From assembly GCA_963763215.1 (NCBI GenBank), contig CAVXNX010000022.1, positions 1 through 64,000 of the forward strand: a stretch of 64,000 bases of DNA, read 5' to 3'. The DNA comes from DASQZK01 sp963763215. Lineage in GTDB: Bacteria > Bacteroidota > Bacteroidia > Bacteroidales > GCA-2748055. A program made the position numbers and the translations under genes. Numbering within the stretch: position 1 is the first letter of the stretch; every line of letters starts with the position of its first letter. This document shows, one piece after another, positions 36,090-46,173 of the stretch. The notes beneath the pieces are model-generated. The model did not search any database. It saw only the letters and a list, made by a program, of their open reading frames with translations, and was not told the origin of the DNA.

Positions 36090-37860
36090 TCAGAGTTGTA
36101 TTAACAGGTCGACAATAGCATTGTTTCGTTTGACGCTGACCACGATACGCTGGCCGTATTTCATGGTGTTCATGCGGTACATATAATCGTAAACATTACC
36201 CACGGGCTTTCCGTCAATGGCCACGATGACATCGCCCCGCTTCATGCCTCCGATATCGGCCGGTTTTCCCTTGGAGACGGCAAGCACTTCCATGCCTTCC
36301 TTTCCTTCGCCCGACACATCGGGCATGATACCAAGGGTGATCCTGTTCCGGTAGCTCCGTGAGGTGCTTTCCTTGGGCCCGGCTTCATGAAAACTCAGCG
36401 GCGGAATCCCGGTTGGCCACAACATCCGCAACATCGGCAATGAAGTGATCGGCCATCACCATACCGGGGATATTCAGGGAATCGACGCGGTCGAACGGCG
36501 TGTGATAGTCCTTGTGAGGCCCGGTGGAGAAGAATATAACCGGCACATCTTTCGCGTAGAAGGAGGCATGGTCGGAGGGACCGTACCCTGCATCCGAAAG
36601 TTCGAGGTTGAAGTGGTACCGGCCATTCAGACTATCGAGGATGTTACGGGTTTCCGCCGCCGTGCCCACTCCGCCGATCTGCAACATGGAATCGGGTCGC
36701 ATCCGCCCGATCATGTCGACATTGAGCATGACCGAAATCTTTTTCAGGTCGATGGGCGGATGCTCGACAAAATGCCGCGATCCGAGAATGCCCATCTCCT
36801 CTGCGCCAAAGGTCACAAACAGGATGCTTCTGCGTGGTTTCTCCTTCCTCCCGGCAAACCAACCGGCAAGTTCAAGAACCGTGGCGGTACCTGAGGCATT
36901 GTCGTCCGCACCGTAATGGATCGCAATGGTATCGGGACGACGCGATGAACTCCCCGGTCCCCCCATGCCCAAATGATCCTCATGTGCACCGATGACAATC
37001 CACTGGTCGCGCAGCACAGGATCGGAACCCTCAAGAATGGCCGCTACATTGCCCGTGTGGGCGTAGGTCCTGACCATGACGATGCCGGCTTCGAGGGGCT
37101 CGCGGCTTTCATACGCCGTGGAACGGCCCGTCGACTGCAATGCTTTCTCCGCCCGGTCGACATCGAACCCTGTCCCGTCCATCACGGCATTGGCTACGGC
37201 TCGTTTGACCTGCACCACGGGAACGCCGACCGAAGGCTCCTTGCCGTTCTGATCGGGGAAACGCTCCTCGGGATCGTACCCGCTGCCCGAAACAAACAAT
37301 ACCCCGGCAGCACCCTTGTCTTTTGCCATCAGGATCTTATCCCTGTCGCGGGAATGATCCATGAAAATATCCTTGTTCTCAGGCTCCCCGCGCAGGATGA
37401 GAGCCCATTTGCCGGTCACATCCCGGCCGGCATAATCATTCCAGGTGAATGTATCGGTCCGGATATCGAAGCCATATCCGCAGAAAACCACCGGGACCTT
37501 CAACGTGTCATTTCCCGAATATTCCATCGGAAGGTAATCGCTTCCCTGGGCATATTCATGATTCCCGAATCGGAGCCAGTTGTGCTCATCGGGCGTGATG
37601 GCCGAGATCACATCGAAATAGTCGATGTACTGATCACCTGCCGGTTTTAAACCGTATGTCCTGAATTTCGCTTCAATGTAATGAAGCAGGACGGAATCCT
37701 CCGGGGTACCCGGATATCTCCCCTTTAAACTGTCTGTGGCCAGAAAGTTCAGATCCGAGAGGAGATCCTTCGACGTGATGGCAGGATCATATTTGCCGGC
37801 GCACGACGACAATAGCATAAGGCTGCACACTGTCCCCGTAACGATAAGTATTTTCCTCAT
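36090..37860 (-). CDS. M28 family zinc peptidase with C-terminal PDZ domain (frameshifted as sequenced)
   Basis: A lipoprotein-type aminopeptidase of about 590 residues. The signal ends in LLSSC (lipobox). A PA-like insert (about 120-250) is followed by the M28 core with all zinc ligands visible: GAHEDHLG, YGADDNASGTATVLEL, GAEEMGILGS, NVDMIGRM and PSDHASFY. A PDZ domain (IGGMKRGDVIVAIDGKPVG) closes the protein in another frame: one extra T in the coding strand at 36390-36393 creates the break, and removing it joins SAAEF to HEAGPKES. The enzyme should trim peptides outside the cytoplasm. A TAAATTTG motif lies 28 bases upstream. Confidence 0.87.
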
Positions 37861-37888
37861 GTGAAAACGGATATTGATTTTAAAAGGG

Positions 37889-37896
37889 CAAATTTA
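37889..37896 (-). promoter_or_regulatory. Bacteroidota -7 element ahead of the M28 peptidase gene
   Basis: On the minus strand TAAATTTG fits TAnnTTTG and lies 28 bases before the peptidase ATG at 37860. Confidence 0.5.
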
Positions 37897-37996
37897 CTTT
37901 TTTTTCCATGAAATGCTATAGCATAGGTATGATATGGACCTGCATTTCGGCCTGCCTGCCTTTTAATCAGGTTTCCGGAAAATTTGCATTTTATTC

Positions 37997-38027
37997 TTGC
38001 ATGGTATCCGGTAAAGATGTATTTTTA
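37997..38027 (+). promoter_or_regulatory. promoter of the tetR-exporter operon
   Basis: TTG at 37997-37999 and TATTTTTA at 38020-38027 (7 of 8 to TAnnTTTG) are 20 bases apart. The palindromic operator begins 6 bases downstream, so the start of transcription should lie within or next to it. Confidence 0.55.
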
Positions 38028-38033
38028 CGAAGT

Positions 38034-38055
38034 CGTTTAACAATGTTGTTAAACG
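38034..38055. promoter_or_regulatory. TetR-type operator, perfect palindrome
   Basis: CGTTTAACAA (38034-38043) and TTGTTAAACG (38046-38055) are exact inverted repeats separated by TG. The site lies between the promoter and the tetR start at 38076, where a bound repressor would block transcription. Autoregulation and control of the exporter genes are inferred. Confidence 0.7.
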
Positions 38056-38075
38056 TATATGTTAATAAACCGGTC

Positions 38076-38687
38076 ATGACTCAGGAATTAAACACCGACA
38101 TGGAGAGCCGCATTGTGGAAGCGGCGACCCGTGTGTTCATCAGGAGGGGGAAAGCCGGCACGTCGATGCAACATATCGCTGCCGAAGCCGGGATTAACCG
38201 CACCCTGCTGAATTATTACTTCCGCAGCAAAGACAAGCTCTTTGACGTGGTCTTTCAGCGTGTCTTTGTGCGTTTTCTACCCGATCTGGCAGGTGAGATC
38301 AACGCCAGGGTCACGATTGAAGAAAAGATTATCCGGTTCATCGACCGCTACCACAGCATTCTGAAGGAGAGTCCCTATACGGCATTGTTCATTCTTCATG
38401 AAGTCAGTACCGAACCGGATCGGTTTGTCAACAGTATCCGGCAGCAGGGTATCCGGCCGGACCAGTTCATAAAAGAGATCGGCCAGGCGATGGAAGAAGG
38501 AAAGCTGAAGAAGGCTGATCCCCGTCAACTGTTGATCAATCTGTTGTCGCTGATCATCTTTCCTTTCGCTGCCCGGACCATCATGGAAAGTGTGTTGTTC
38601 AATGGCGACACCACGGCGTTTGAACATTTCATCGATGAGAGAAGAGCGTTCATCAAGACATATTTTATGGAATCCATTAAGGCCTGA
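38076..38687 (+). CDS. TetR/AcrR family transcriptional regulator
   Basis: A 203-residue repressor with an N-terminal helix-turn-helix (about 10-55; ATRVFIRRGKAGTSMQHIA and INRTLLNYYFRSKDKLF) and an all-helical ligand-binding domain. The ATG at 38076 is chosen because it gives the normal family start and because upstream starts would place the operator inside the coding region. It leads an exporter operon (tolC-like gene starts 3 bases after its stop), so it likely senses a compound that the exporter removes. Confidence 0.9.
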   Translation: MTQELNTDMESRIVEAATRVFIRRGKAGTSMQHIAAEAGINRTLLNYYFRSKDKLFDVVFQRVFVRFLPDLAGEINARVTIEEKIIRFIDRYHSILKESPYTALFILHEVSTEPDRFVNSIRQQGIRPDQFIKEIGQAMEEGKLKKADPRQLLINLLSLIIFPFAARTIMESVLFNGDTTAFEHFIDERRAFIKTYFMESIKA

Positions 38688-38690
38688 ACA

Positions 38691-39957
38691 ATGAAAAAAA
38701 ACCTGATTTTGCTCCTTATGCTTGTACCCCGGATGGATATATGCCCAGGACACCATCAGTCTGGACAGATGTCTCAGGGCCGCTGAAGAAAACCACCCCA
38801 GACAGGCAGATTACCAGATACTTAAAAAGATATCGGATAACAATCTGGAAAATGACCAGTCGGGCTGGTATCCCGCGGTGAACATGAACGGCTCGGCAAC
38901 CTATCAGTCGGATGTGATTGAATTTAATTTCAACAGCCCCGTTCCGGGTCTCCGGTTTCCTGTGGTCCCGAAGGACCAGTACAAGCTTTCACTCGATGTT
39001 ACCCAGACCATCTACGATGCAGGGATGACAAAGAAAAAAAAGGAAATGGAAAAGGCCGGTGAAATGGCATCGGTGACCCAGCTGAAATCGGACATCGGAC
39101 AGGAAAAAGACGTCATTAAGAATATCTATTACACGATTCTTCTTCTGCAGGAGAATAAGAAAATCACCTCCCTGTCGCTTGGACAGCTCGATGCAAGCCG
39201 GAGTGTTGTCGGTTCCGGGGTGGACAACGGCGTCCTGCTGTCTTCCGACCTCGACCTGATCCGTGTCGAGATCATGAAACTGCAACAGAATATTTCGGAA
39301 CTGGATCACCGGAAGGAGGCACTGATCAGTGTCCTGGCCGACCGGACAGGGCTGCAGCTCTCCGGGTCAGACAGCCTGCTGCTCACCGGTTTTCCGGTAC
39401 CCGCGGATTCAACCCTTCAGCGGACCGAGCTTGAAGTGCTCGACATGAAAAAAGCCGTTCTCGGCAAGTCGGCCGACCTGCTCGAGTCCAGACGGCTTCC
39501 GGTCCTCTTCGCCTTTGGACAGTTCGGGTACGGAAAGCCGGGTCTGAACATGCTCAACAACCAATTTGACACCTGGTATTTGGTGGGTGCCGGCCTGAAA
39601 TGGAACCTGTGGGACTGGAATACCGTCAAAAGGGACCGGGCGAACCTTCTCCTGCAGTCGGATATGCTGGATCATCAGAAAGAAAACCTGGAGATGAACC
39701 TGAATGAAGCCCTTACGCAGCAGATGGCAGAGATCCAAACGCACAGGGACAACATCGAAAAATTCGGGGAGATCCTTTCGCTCCGTGAACACATTACCGC
39801 CACCTACCGGTCACAGCTGCGGAACGGAACCATTAAAACCAATGATTTCCTGGACGTTGTCAATAAAGAGAAAATTGCCCGGGTACAGCTGGCTTCGGAA
39901 AAAATCCTGCTGCAAAAGGCAATTGCCGATTATAAATACACCCAGGGAACATTGTGA
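38691..39957 (+). CDS. TolC family outer-membrane efflux protein (frameshifted signal peptide as sequenced)
   Basis: An outer-membrane channel protein of about 422 residues. The initiating ATG at 38691 gives MKKNLILLLMLV; an extra C in the CCCC run at 38727-38730 breaks the frame, and removing it yields a signal ending in WIYAQ followed by DTISLDRCLRAAEENHP. The mature protein has the paired coiled-coil and beta-strand repeats of TolC (about 25-215 and 220-415). It lies 3 bases downstream of tetR and provides the exit duct for the HlyD/ABC system that follows. Confidence 0.85.
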
Positions 39958-40016
39958 TCCTCCCGGGGCCTGAAATGCATGGATGCATGACCTTTACTGA
40001 ATCAATTTTAACCGAC

Positions 40017-40919
40017 ATGAAATACACCTTATTTACCTTTTCAGTCATTGTCCTTTCCCTCGCACTGGGATCGTGCAGGCATAACGAAGAAGAAGCCTTT
40101 GCGTACGGGAATTTTGAGTCTGAAGACGTACTGGTTTCAGCCCAAACCACCGGGACCGTCGAAGTGTTTAATATCAACGAAGGCGACAGGGTCGGGGCGG
40201 GGCAGCTCCTGGGCATTATTGACACTTCGGATTTGCACCTGAAGGAAGACCAGGTCAGGGCCTCGGGTGAAGCGGTCAGGGCCCGCCTGGCGGAGATCGA
40301 TCAGCAGATCCATGTCAATGATGTCAGCATCGCGAACGTTAGCAAAGATCTGGACCGCATCAAGGCCATGCATAAGGAAGGCGCGGCCACCGACAAGCAA
40401 CTCGATGATCTTCAGGGCCAGGTCGATTTGCTGAACGCCCGGAATGCCGCGTTAAAATCACAAAAGGCATCGGTTTATGCCCAGTTGGATGCCTTCCGGG
40501 CGCAACTCGACCAGATCCGCGACCAGGTTTCCAAATGCTTTCTCAAAGCCCCGATGGCCGGGACGATTCTGGAAACTTACGTCAGGCAGGGCGAACTCGC
40601 CGTCACCGGAAAAGCCCTCTATAAAATGGCGGATCTCTCAACACTGACGCTGAGGGCATTTATTGACGGCGACCAGCTGAGTTCCATAAAAACCGGGGAT
40701 AAGGTGGTGGTCAATTATGACGGTCCGGGCGGTCAGTTGTTAAAGACCACGGGAACGGTGAGCTGGATTTCATCCGAAGCTGAGTTCACCCCGAAGATCA
40801 TCCAGACGCGGAGTGAACGGGTCAACCTCGTGTACGCGGTGAAGGTCATCGTCCCCAATGACGGTAGACTGAAGATCGGAATGCCCGGCGAAATCGGTTC
40901 GGTAAAACAAGGCGCATGA
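40017..40919 (+). CDS. HlyD-family membrane fusion lipoprotein
   Basis: A 300-residue periplasmic adaptor. The ATG at 40017 gives a signal peptide with lipobox LALGSC. Then come a half lipoyl strand (DVLVSAQTTGTVEVFNINEGDRV), a helical hairpin (about 80-165, heptad-rich), the second half lipoyl strand (FLKAPMAGTILETYVRQGE) and a beta-barrel domain. This matches YbhG/HlyD-type adaptors joining an ABC exporter to TolC. It overlaps the next ATPase gene by 4 bases. Confidence 0.88.
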   Translation: MKYTLFTFSVIVLSLALGSCRHNEEEAFAYGNFESEDVLVSAQTTGTVEVFNINEGDRVGAGQLLGIIDTSDLHLKEDQVRASGEAVRARLAEIDQQIHVNDVSIANVSKDLDRIKAMHKEGAATDKQLDDLQGQVDLLNARNAALKSQKASVYAQLDAFRAQLDQIRDQVSKCFLKAPMAGTILETYVRQGELAVTGKALYKMADLSTLTLRAFIDGDQLSSIKTGDKVVVNYDGPGGQLLKTTGTVSWISSEAEFTPKIIQTRSERVNLVYAVKVIVPNDGRLKIGMPGEIGSVKQGA

Positions 40920-41827
40920 ACGTCATAGAGATCGATAATGTTTCACGGAACTTTGGCGAGATCAAAGCCCTCGACCGCATTAGCTTTGATGTTGAAAAGG
41001 GGGAGATCTTCGGACTCATCGGTCCCGATGGCGCCGGGAAGACCACCCTGTTCCGCATCCTGGTGACGGTGCTTGTTCCCTCTTCGGGCGGGGCGCGGGT
41101 GTGCGGTTATGATGTCGTTAAAGACTACCGCCGGATACGTAACCTGGTGGGGTATATGCCCGGGCGTTTCTCGCTTTACCACGATCTGACCGTCGAAGAA
41201 AACCTGAAATTTTATGCTACCGTTTTCGGGACGACCATCGGGGAAAACTATGATCTCATCCGGGCGATCTATGAGCAGATCGAGCCGTTCCGGAAACGCC
41301 GGGCCGGTCATCTCTCGGGAGGGATGAAACAAAAACTGGCCCTCTCGTGCGCGCTCATCCACCGTCCCGAACTCCTCGTCCTCGATGAGCCGACGACCGG
41401 GGTGGATGCGGTTTCGAGAAAGGAATTCTGGGATCTTCTTTACCGCATCAAACAGGAAGGTATTACCATCATCGTTTCCACGCCGTATATGGATGAAGCA
41501 TCGAGGTGCGACAGGGTAGGGCTGATCCAGAAAGGGAAGATCCTGAAGATCGACAAACCCGGGCTTATCACGGGAGATTTCGACCGTCCCCTCTATTCCG
41601 TGGCATCCTCTTCATCGAATTACCGGCTCCTGCTGAAGCTGAGGGAGTACGACTGGTGTCACAGTGCCTGGCTGTTCGGCCAGGATATCCATCTCAGCCT
41701 GGCGGGAAAGGAACGGATCGGGGAATTTGAGAGGACACTGGGGGCCTGGGATGATGTGGCCGAACTGAAAGCGATCGGGGCCGGGGTGGAGGATACCTTC
41801 ATCGAATTAATGCCATCTGCATCATGA
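40916..41827 (+). CDS. ABC transporter ATP-binding protein (first of two)
   Basis: A 303-residue ATPase with Walker A GPDGAGKTT near residue 38, Q-loop equivalent GYMPGRFSLY near residue 77, signature LSGGMKQKLALSCAL near residue 134 and Walker B LLVLDEPTTGVD near residue 154. Two such ATPases in tandem are typical of YbhF-type exporters, where they are fused or adjacent. It starts within the stop of the adaptor gene and overlaps the second ATPase by 4 bases, so translation is coupled. Confidence 0.92.
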   Translation: MNVIEIDNVSRNFGEIKALDRISFDVEKGEIFGLIGPDGAGKTTLFRILVTVLVPSSGGARVCGYDVVKDYRRIRNLVGYMPGRFSLYHDLTVEENLKFYATVFGTTIGENYDLIRAIYEQIEPFRKRRAGHLSGGMKQKLALSCALIHRPELLVLDEPTTGVDAVSRKEFWDLLYRIKQEGITIIVSTPYMDEASRCDRVGLIQKGKILKIDKPGLITGDFDRPLYSVASSSSNYRLLLKLREYDWCHSAWLFGQDIHLSLAGKERIGEFERTLGAWDDVAELKAIGAGVEDTFIELMPSAS

Positions 41828-42558
41828 ACGGAAACCAGGATATCATCACAGTTCGGAACCTCGTGAAAAAATTCGGTGATTTCACGGCGAACGATCACCT
41901 GAGTTTCACCGTTAAGAAAGGAGAGATCTTCGGTTTCCTCGGTGCAAACGGAGCCGGTAAAACGACGGCGATCCGCATCCTCTGCGGTCTTTCGTATCCC
42001 ACTTCCGGGGAGATCACCATCGACGGACTGGATGTGTACCGTGACCGCGACAGGATCAAACGGAGGATCGGCTACATGAGTCAGAAATTTTCCCTCTACG
42101 AGGATCTGACCATACGCGAGAATATCCGGTTTTATGCCGGTATCTTCGGGATGAAACGCAAAAAGATCATCGCCCGGACGGATGAGCTGCTCGACCGTCT
42201 CGGGCTGAGGAGCATTGAAAACCGGCTGATCAGGGATATTCCCCTGGGATGGAAACAGAAACTCGCTTTCTCGGTGGCCGTTTTCCATGAACCGTCAATC
42301 GTTTTCCTCGATGAACCCACCGGCGGGGTCGATCCGGTGACACGGCGGCAGTTCTGGGAGATGATCAGCGATTCGGCCGAAAGAGGGATCACGGTGTTTG
42401 TCACGACCCATTACATGGATGAGGCGGAATACTGCGACAGGATTTCGATTATGGTCGACGGCCGCATTGAAGCCCTGGATTCACCGGCTGAACTGAAGAG
42501 GAAATATAATGTACAGGATATGAACTCAGTTTTTCTGAAACTGGCAAGAACAAAATGA
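41824..42558 (+). CDS. ABC transporter ATP-binding protein (second of two)
   Basis: A 244-residue ATPase with Walker A GANGAGKTT near residue 38, GYMSQKFSLYEDLT near residue 82 and Walker B VFLDEPTGGVDP near residue 160. The signature region reads IPLGWKQKLAFSVAV, so the canonical LSGG is replaced by PLGW; this degenerate form is common in the second half of YbhF-type ATPases and suggests one asymmetric ATP site. It overlaps both neighbours by 4 bases. Confidence 0.92.
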   Translation: MNGNQDIITVRNLVKKFGDFTANDHLSFTVKKGEIFGFLGANGAGKTTAIRILCGLSYPTSGEITIDGLDVYRDRDRIKRRIGYMSQKFSLYEDLTIRENIRFYAGIFGMKRKKIIARTDELLDRLGLRSIENRLIRDIPLGWKQKLAFSVAVFHEPSIVFLDEPTGGVDPVTRRQFWEMISDSAERGITVFVTTHYMDEAEYCDRISIMVDGRIEALDSPAELKRKYNVQDMNSVFLKLARTK

Positions 42559-43223
42559 TGATGGAAAAGAAGATGGATAAAGCGCTGATCTTTGATATGG
42601 ACGGGGTGATCGTGAACAATGACCGGTATCATTGCCTCTCCTGGATGGAATTTGCAAAACAACATGATAAAACGGTCGGGTTTGATGAGGTGAAAAGCTG
42701 GTTCGGAAGCACGAACCGGACGATCCTCGAAAACCTGTTTGATAACAGGCTGGACCCGGAACAGATCGTCCGGATGGGCAGGGAAAAGGAAGAGATCTAT
42801 CGCCGGATGTATGCGGCCGATATCCGGCCCGTTGACGGGCTGCCCGAATTTCTCGGCAGTCTCGGCGGTGCCTACAGGATCGGTGTAGCCACTTCCGCCC
42901 CGACTGAAAATGTTGAATTCGTACTCCGGGAAACGGGTCTGAGAGCGTATTTTGAGGCGATCACCGATGAATCGGATATCCGGAAGGGAAAACCGGATCC
43001 CGAGATCTTTCTGAAGGCCGCCGGGAAACTCGGCGTGAATCCTTCACAATGCCTGGTTTTTGAAGATTCGTTCCACGGCATCGAAGCGGCACGCAGCGCC
43101 GGCATGCATGTCGTTGGACTGGCAACGACGCATAAACCGGAGGATCTGAAGAATACCGACCTTGTCATTCGCAACTTCTTCGAAATCAATACACAAAAAC
43201 TGGACGAGATACTGACATCATGA
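42555..43223 (+). CDS. HAD family phosphatase (beta-phosphoglucomutase-like) inside the exporter operon
   Basis: A 222-residue HAD hydrolase with all four motifs: IFDMDGVIVNN near residue 12, TSAP near residue 113, KGKPDPEIF near residue 144, and FEDSFHGIEAARSAG near residue 166. The cap is the helical type seen in beta-phosphoglucomutase and sugar-phosphate phosphatases. ATGA overlaps join it to the upstream ATPase and downstream permease genes, so it is made together with the exporter. The start may be any of the first ATGs. Substrate and link to transport are unknown. Confidence 0.87.
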   Translation: MMMEKKMDKALIFDMDGVIVNNDRYHCLSWMEFAKQHDKTVGFDEVKSWFGSTNRTILENLFDNRLDPEQIVRMGREKEEIYRRMYAADIRPVDGLPEFLGSLGGAYRIGVATSAPTENVEFVLRETGLRAYFEAITDESDIRKGKPDPEIFLKAAGKLGVNPSQCLVFEDSFHGIEAARSAGMHVVGLATTHKPEDLKNTDLVIRNFFEINTQKLDEILTS

Positions 43224-44326
43224 AACGCTTCACCGGATTCATCATCAAGGAGTTTTATCACATCTTCAGGGACTACCGGACCCTTATCATCCTGTTCGGG
43301 ATCCCTGTAGCGCAGATCCTGATCTTCGGCTTCGTGGTCACCAATGAGATCAGGAATGTGAAGATCGCCATACTGGATGAATCCCGGGATGAAGTGACCA
43401 CTTCGATTGTCGACAAGATCCTCTCTTCGGGATATTTCCAGCTTGAAACGGAGCTGTCGTCAGTCAGCCAGATCCAGCCCGCTTTTGAAAAGGGCAGGAT
43501 TAAGGAAGCCATCATTTTCGGGCCTGATTTTGCCCGGAACCTCGAAAAAACGGGCCGGGCCGCTGTCCGCATCGTGGCAGACGCCTCCGATGCCAATACC
43601 GGGAACCTGATCTCCAACTACACGCAGGGCATCATCATGAATTACCTCCAGGAAAAAAACAAGAACCTGCAGATCCCTTACCAGATCAATGTCGAGACCC
43701 GGATGTACTTCAACCAGGGACTGAAGGCCGTGTACATGTTCGTTCCGGGAACCATGGCGCTGATCATCATCCTGATCTCTGCACTCATGACGTCGATCAC
43801 CATTACCCGGGAAAAGGAGATGGGAACGATGGAGACGTTGCTGGTATCACCCCTGCGGCCTTCCCACATCATCCTCGGAAAAGTCACCCCTTATGTTTTC
43901 CTGTCGTTCCTGGATGCCATGCTGATCATCCTCCTGGGCTATTTTGTTTTCGGCGTGCCGGTCACAGGAAGTCTCCTGCTCCTCCTGCTGGCCACCATTG
44001 TGTACGTTTCACTGGCGCTTTCGCTGGGCATATTCATTTCCACCATCGCCACCAGCCAGCAAATGGCCATGTTCATCTCTATGCTCGCCCTGATGCTGCC
44101 GACAATCCTGTTGTCGGGGTTTATCTTCCCCATCGAGAACATGCCGGTAATCCTTCAGTGGCTCTCGGCGATCATGCCTGCCCGCTGGTTTATTTCCCTA
44201 CTCAAGGACGTCATGATCAAAGGAACAGGTCTGCTTTACATCTGGAAGGAGATGCTCATCCTGGTCGGCATGACGGCATTCTTCATTTTACTGAGCATTA
44301 AACGATTTAAGATCAGACTCGAATAA
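43220..44326 (+). CDS. ABC-2 type exporter permease (first of two)
   Basis: A 368-residue ABC-2 membrane protein of the YhhJ/YbhS type: one N-terminal helix (LIILFGIPVAQILIFGFVV), a large extracytoplasmic domain (about 45-170), then five C-terminal helices from about residue 175. Segment TREKEMGTMETLLVSPLRPSHI near residue 194 is the conserved family signature. It forms the transmembrane channel with the next gene product and the two ATPases. Confidence 0.92.
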   Translation: MKRFTGFIIKEFYHIFRDYRTLIILFGIPVAQILIFGFVVTNEIRNVKIAILDESRDEVTTSIVDKILSSGYFQLETELSSVSQIQPAFEKGRIKEAIIFGPDFARNLEKTGRAAVRIVADASDANTGNLISNYTQGIIMNYLQEKNKNLQIPYQINVETRMYFNQGLKAVYMFVPGTMALIIILISALMTSITITREKEMGTMETLLVSPLRPSHIILGKVTPYVFLSFLDAMLIILLGYFVFGVPVTGSLLLLLLATIVYVSLALSLGIFISTIATSQQMAMFISMLALMLPTILLSGFIFPIENMPVILQWLSAIMPARWFISLLKDVMIKGTGLLYIWKEMLILVGMTAFFILLSIKRFKIRLE

Positions 44327-44361
44327 GCCCGGTTCATCGCCGGTTGCATAACGGAAAACCC

Positions 44362-45484
44362 ATGAAAATCATCGCATCCATCATACGGAAAGAATTCATC
44401 CAGATCTTCAGGAACCGGACGATGCTCCCGTTTATTTTCCTTGTCCCGGTCATCCAGATGGTTATCCTGGTTTTTGCCGCCAACCTGGAAATGAAAGAGA
44501 TCCGTTTTGTGGTCATCGATAATGATCTTTCCCCGGTATCGCAGCGTCTGACGGCAGAATTCAGGGGATCGGCTTTTTTCAATTTCAGGGGTAGTGCCTT
44601 CGATATGCAGACCGCCGAAGACTTACTCATGAGGGATAATGCGGATCTTATCATTCATTTTGCCGCGGGTTTCGGGAAGGATCTCAGGAAGGAGAACGCC
44701 GCCTCTGTACAACTTCTGGTAAACGCTGTCAACTCAACCAAGGCCAGCCTGGTGAATGCTTATGCCAATAACATCATCCGGGATTTCAACCGAAAGATCC
44801 GGACGGAGTGGATGGGCAGCGACAGCGGGGACAACCAGGTTGAAAACATTCGATATCAGTACGGCTTTCTGGTATAACCCCGAGCTCAATTACAAAATCT
44901 TCATGCTTCCCGGTATCCTCGTCATCCTGGTGACCATCATCGGGATGTTCCTCACGGCCCTGAACCTGGTCAGGGAGAAGGAACTCGGCACTTCGGAACA
45001 GATCAATGTCACGCCGATCCGGAAGTACCATTTTATCCTGGGAAAACTCTTCCCGTTCTGGGTGATTGCTCTTTTCGAACTGGCTTTCGGGCTGACGATC
45101 GGGCGGCTTTTTTTTCACCTGCCGGTCCTGGGCAGCGTTGGCCTGCTTTTTCTCTATGCCTCGGTTTATCTCCTGGTGGTGCTCGGGATCGGTCTCTTCA
45201 TCTCCACACTGGCTTCCAGTCAGCAACAGGTGATGTTTCTCTCGTTCTTTTTCATGCTGACCTTCATCCTGATGTCGGGCATTTTCACACCGGTGGAAAG
45301 CATGCCCTTATGGGCACAGCGGATCAACATCATCAATCCTTTTGCTTATTTTATGAAGGTGATCCGGATGATCCTCCTGAAGGGCTCCGGATTTGCCGAT
45401 ATACAGCGCGATTTTTACTCGCTGATCATCTACGCTTCGGTGATCCTCAGCCTGGCGGTATGGCGTTACAGGAAAGTGAGCTGA
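44362..45484 (+). CDS. ABC-2 type exporter permease (second of two; frameshifted as sequenced)
   Basis: The second permease, about 374 residues: an N-terminal helix (LPFIFLVPVIQMVILVFAANLEM), an extracytoplasmic domain and five C-terminal helices with the signature VREKELGTSEQINVTPIRKY. An apparent extra C at 44869 separates RYQYGF from WYNPELNYKIFMLPG; deleting it restores the frame. The ATG at 44362 is preferred over an upstream in-frame TTG. It pairs with the previous permease as in YbhS/YbhR. Its stop is immediately next to the convergent tlpA stop. Confidence 0.86.
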
Positions 45485-46094
45485 TCACTGGTTGATCAGT
45501 TCATCGAGCTGGTGGCGGAAAGCTTCGGAATTCCAGTTGGCCGCCCCGTTTTTGTCGACGACGATCTCACCGCTTTTGGAAATGATAAAGGTGGTGGGGA
45601 TGCTTGAAACCTGGAAGGCGGAGGGCAGTTCAGATTGCTGAACATATACGGGAAGATCGTAGCCCGACTCTGAAAGGAAATGCTTCAGTTTTGCCGGGTC
45701 CTCACTGCTGACCAGGAGGAAGCTGATGCGGTCACCATAAGCATTGGTACAGGTCCTGGATGGCCGGCAGCTCGGCACGGCAGGGCGGACACCAGGTCGC
45801 CCAGAAATTGAGGAGGATAACCTTATTTTTAAAATCTCCCAGAACATGGTCCTTTCCCTGCAGATCCCGAAGGAAGAGCTGGTAATCGGCTCCTGAAAGC
45901 TTCTTCATGCCTGTTTCGGCCGTGATGTGCGGCTTCCGTAGCGTTGCCCGGATAAGCATCGCCGAGAGATCCCGCCGGGTGGTAGGGATGATCATCAGGA
46001 TGATGAGCATATAGAACAGGACATCACCGATGATCTTCAGCCTGGAATTCTTCCTGAAATAATTACTGAACCACTCTTTTACTTTTTCCATCAT
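45485..46094 (-). CDS. TlpA/ResA-like thiol-disulfide oxidoreductase (frameshifted as sequenced)
   Basis: A membrane-anchored thioredoxin-fold protein of about 202 residues. One helix near residues 20-37 (DVLFYMLIILMIIPTT) anchors it, and the periplasmic domain has the redox motif WATWCPPCRAELPAI near residue 107 and the cis-Pro loop SSIPTTFIISKSGEIV. An extra base near 45744 breaks the frame; removing it joins IQDLYQ to AYGDRISFLL. It probably reduces disulfides in the periplasm, for example during cytochrome c or envelope protein maturation. Confidence 0.85.
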
Positions 46095-46173
46095 TTTGCC
46101 TCAATAAAGTAACTCAAAAGAATTGCGGTTATTGCGCCGAACCTCGCCTATAACATCCTGATAACCCAAAGGT

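Noticed and set aside
45481..45499. CTGATCA/TGATCAG hairpin across the two convergent stop codons as a bidirectional terminator
   Set aside because: The stem is only seven bases with no T tract on either side, and it consists of a TGATCA palindrome that two abutting TGA stops make likely by chance.
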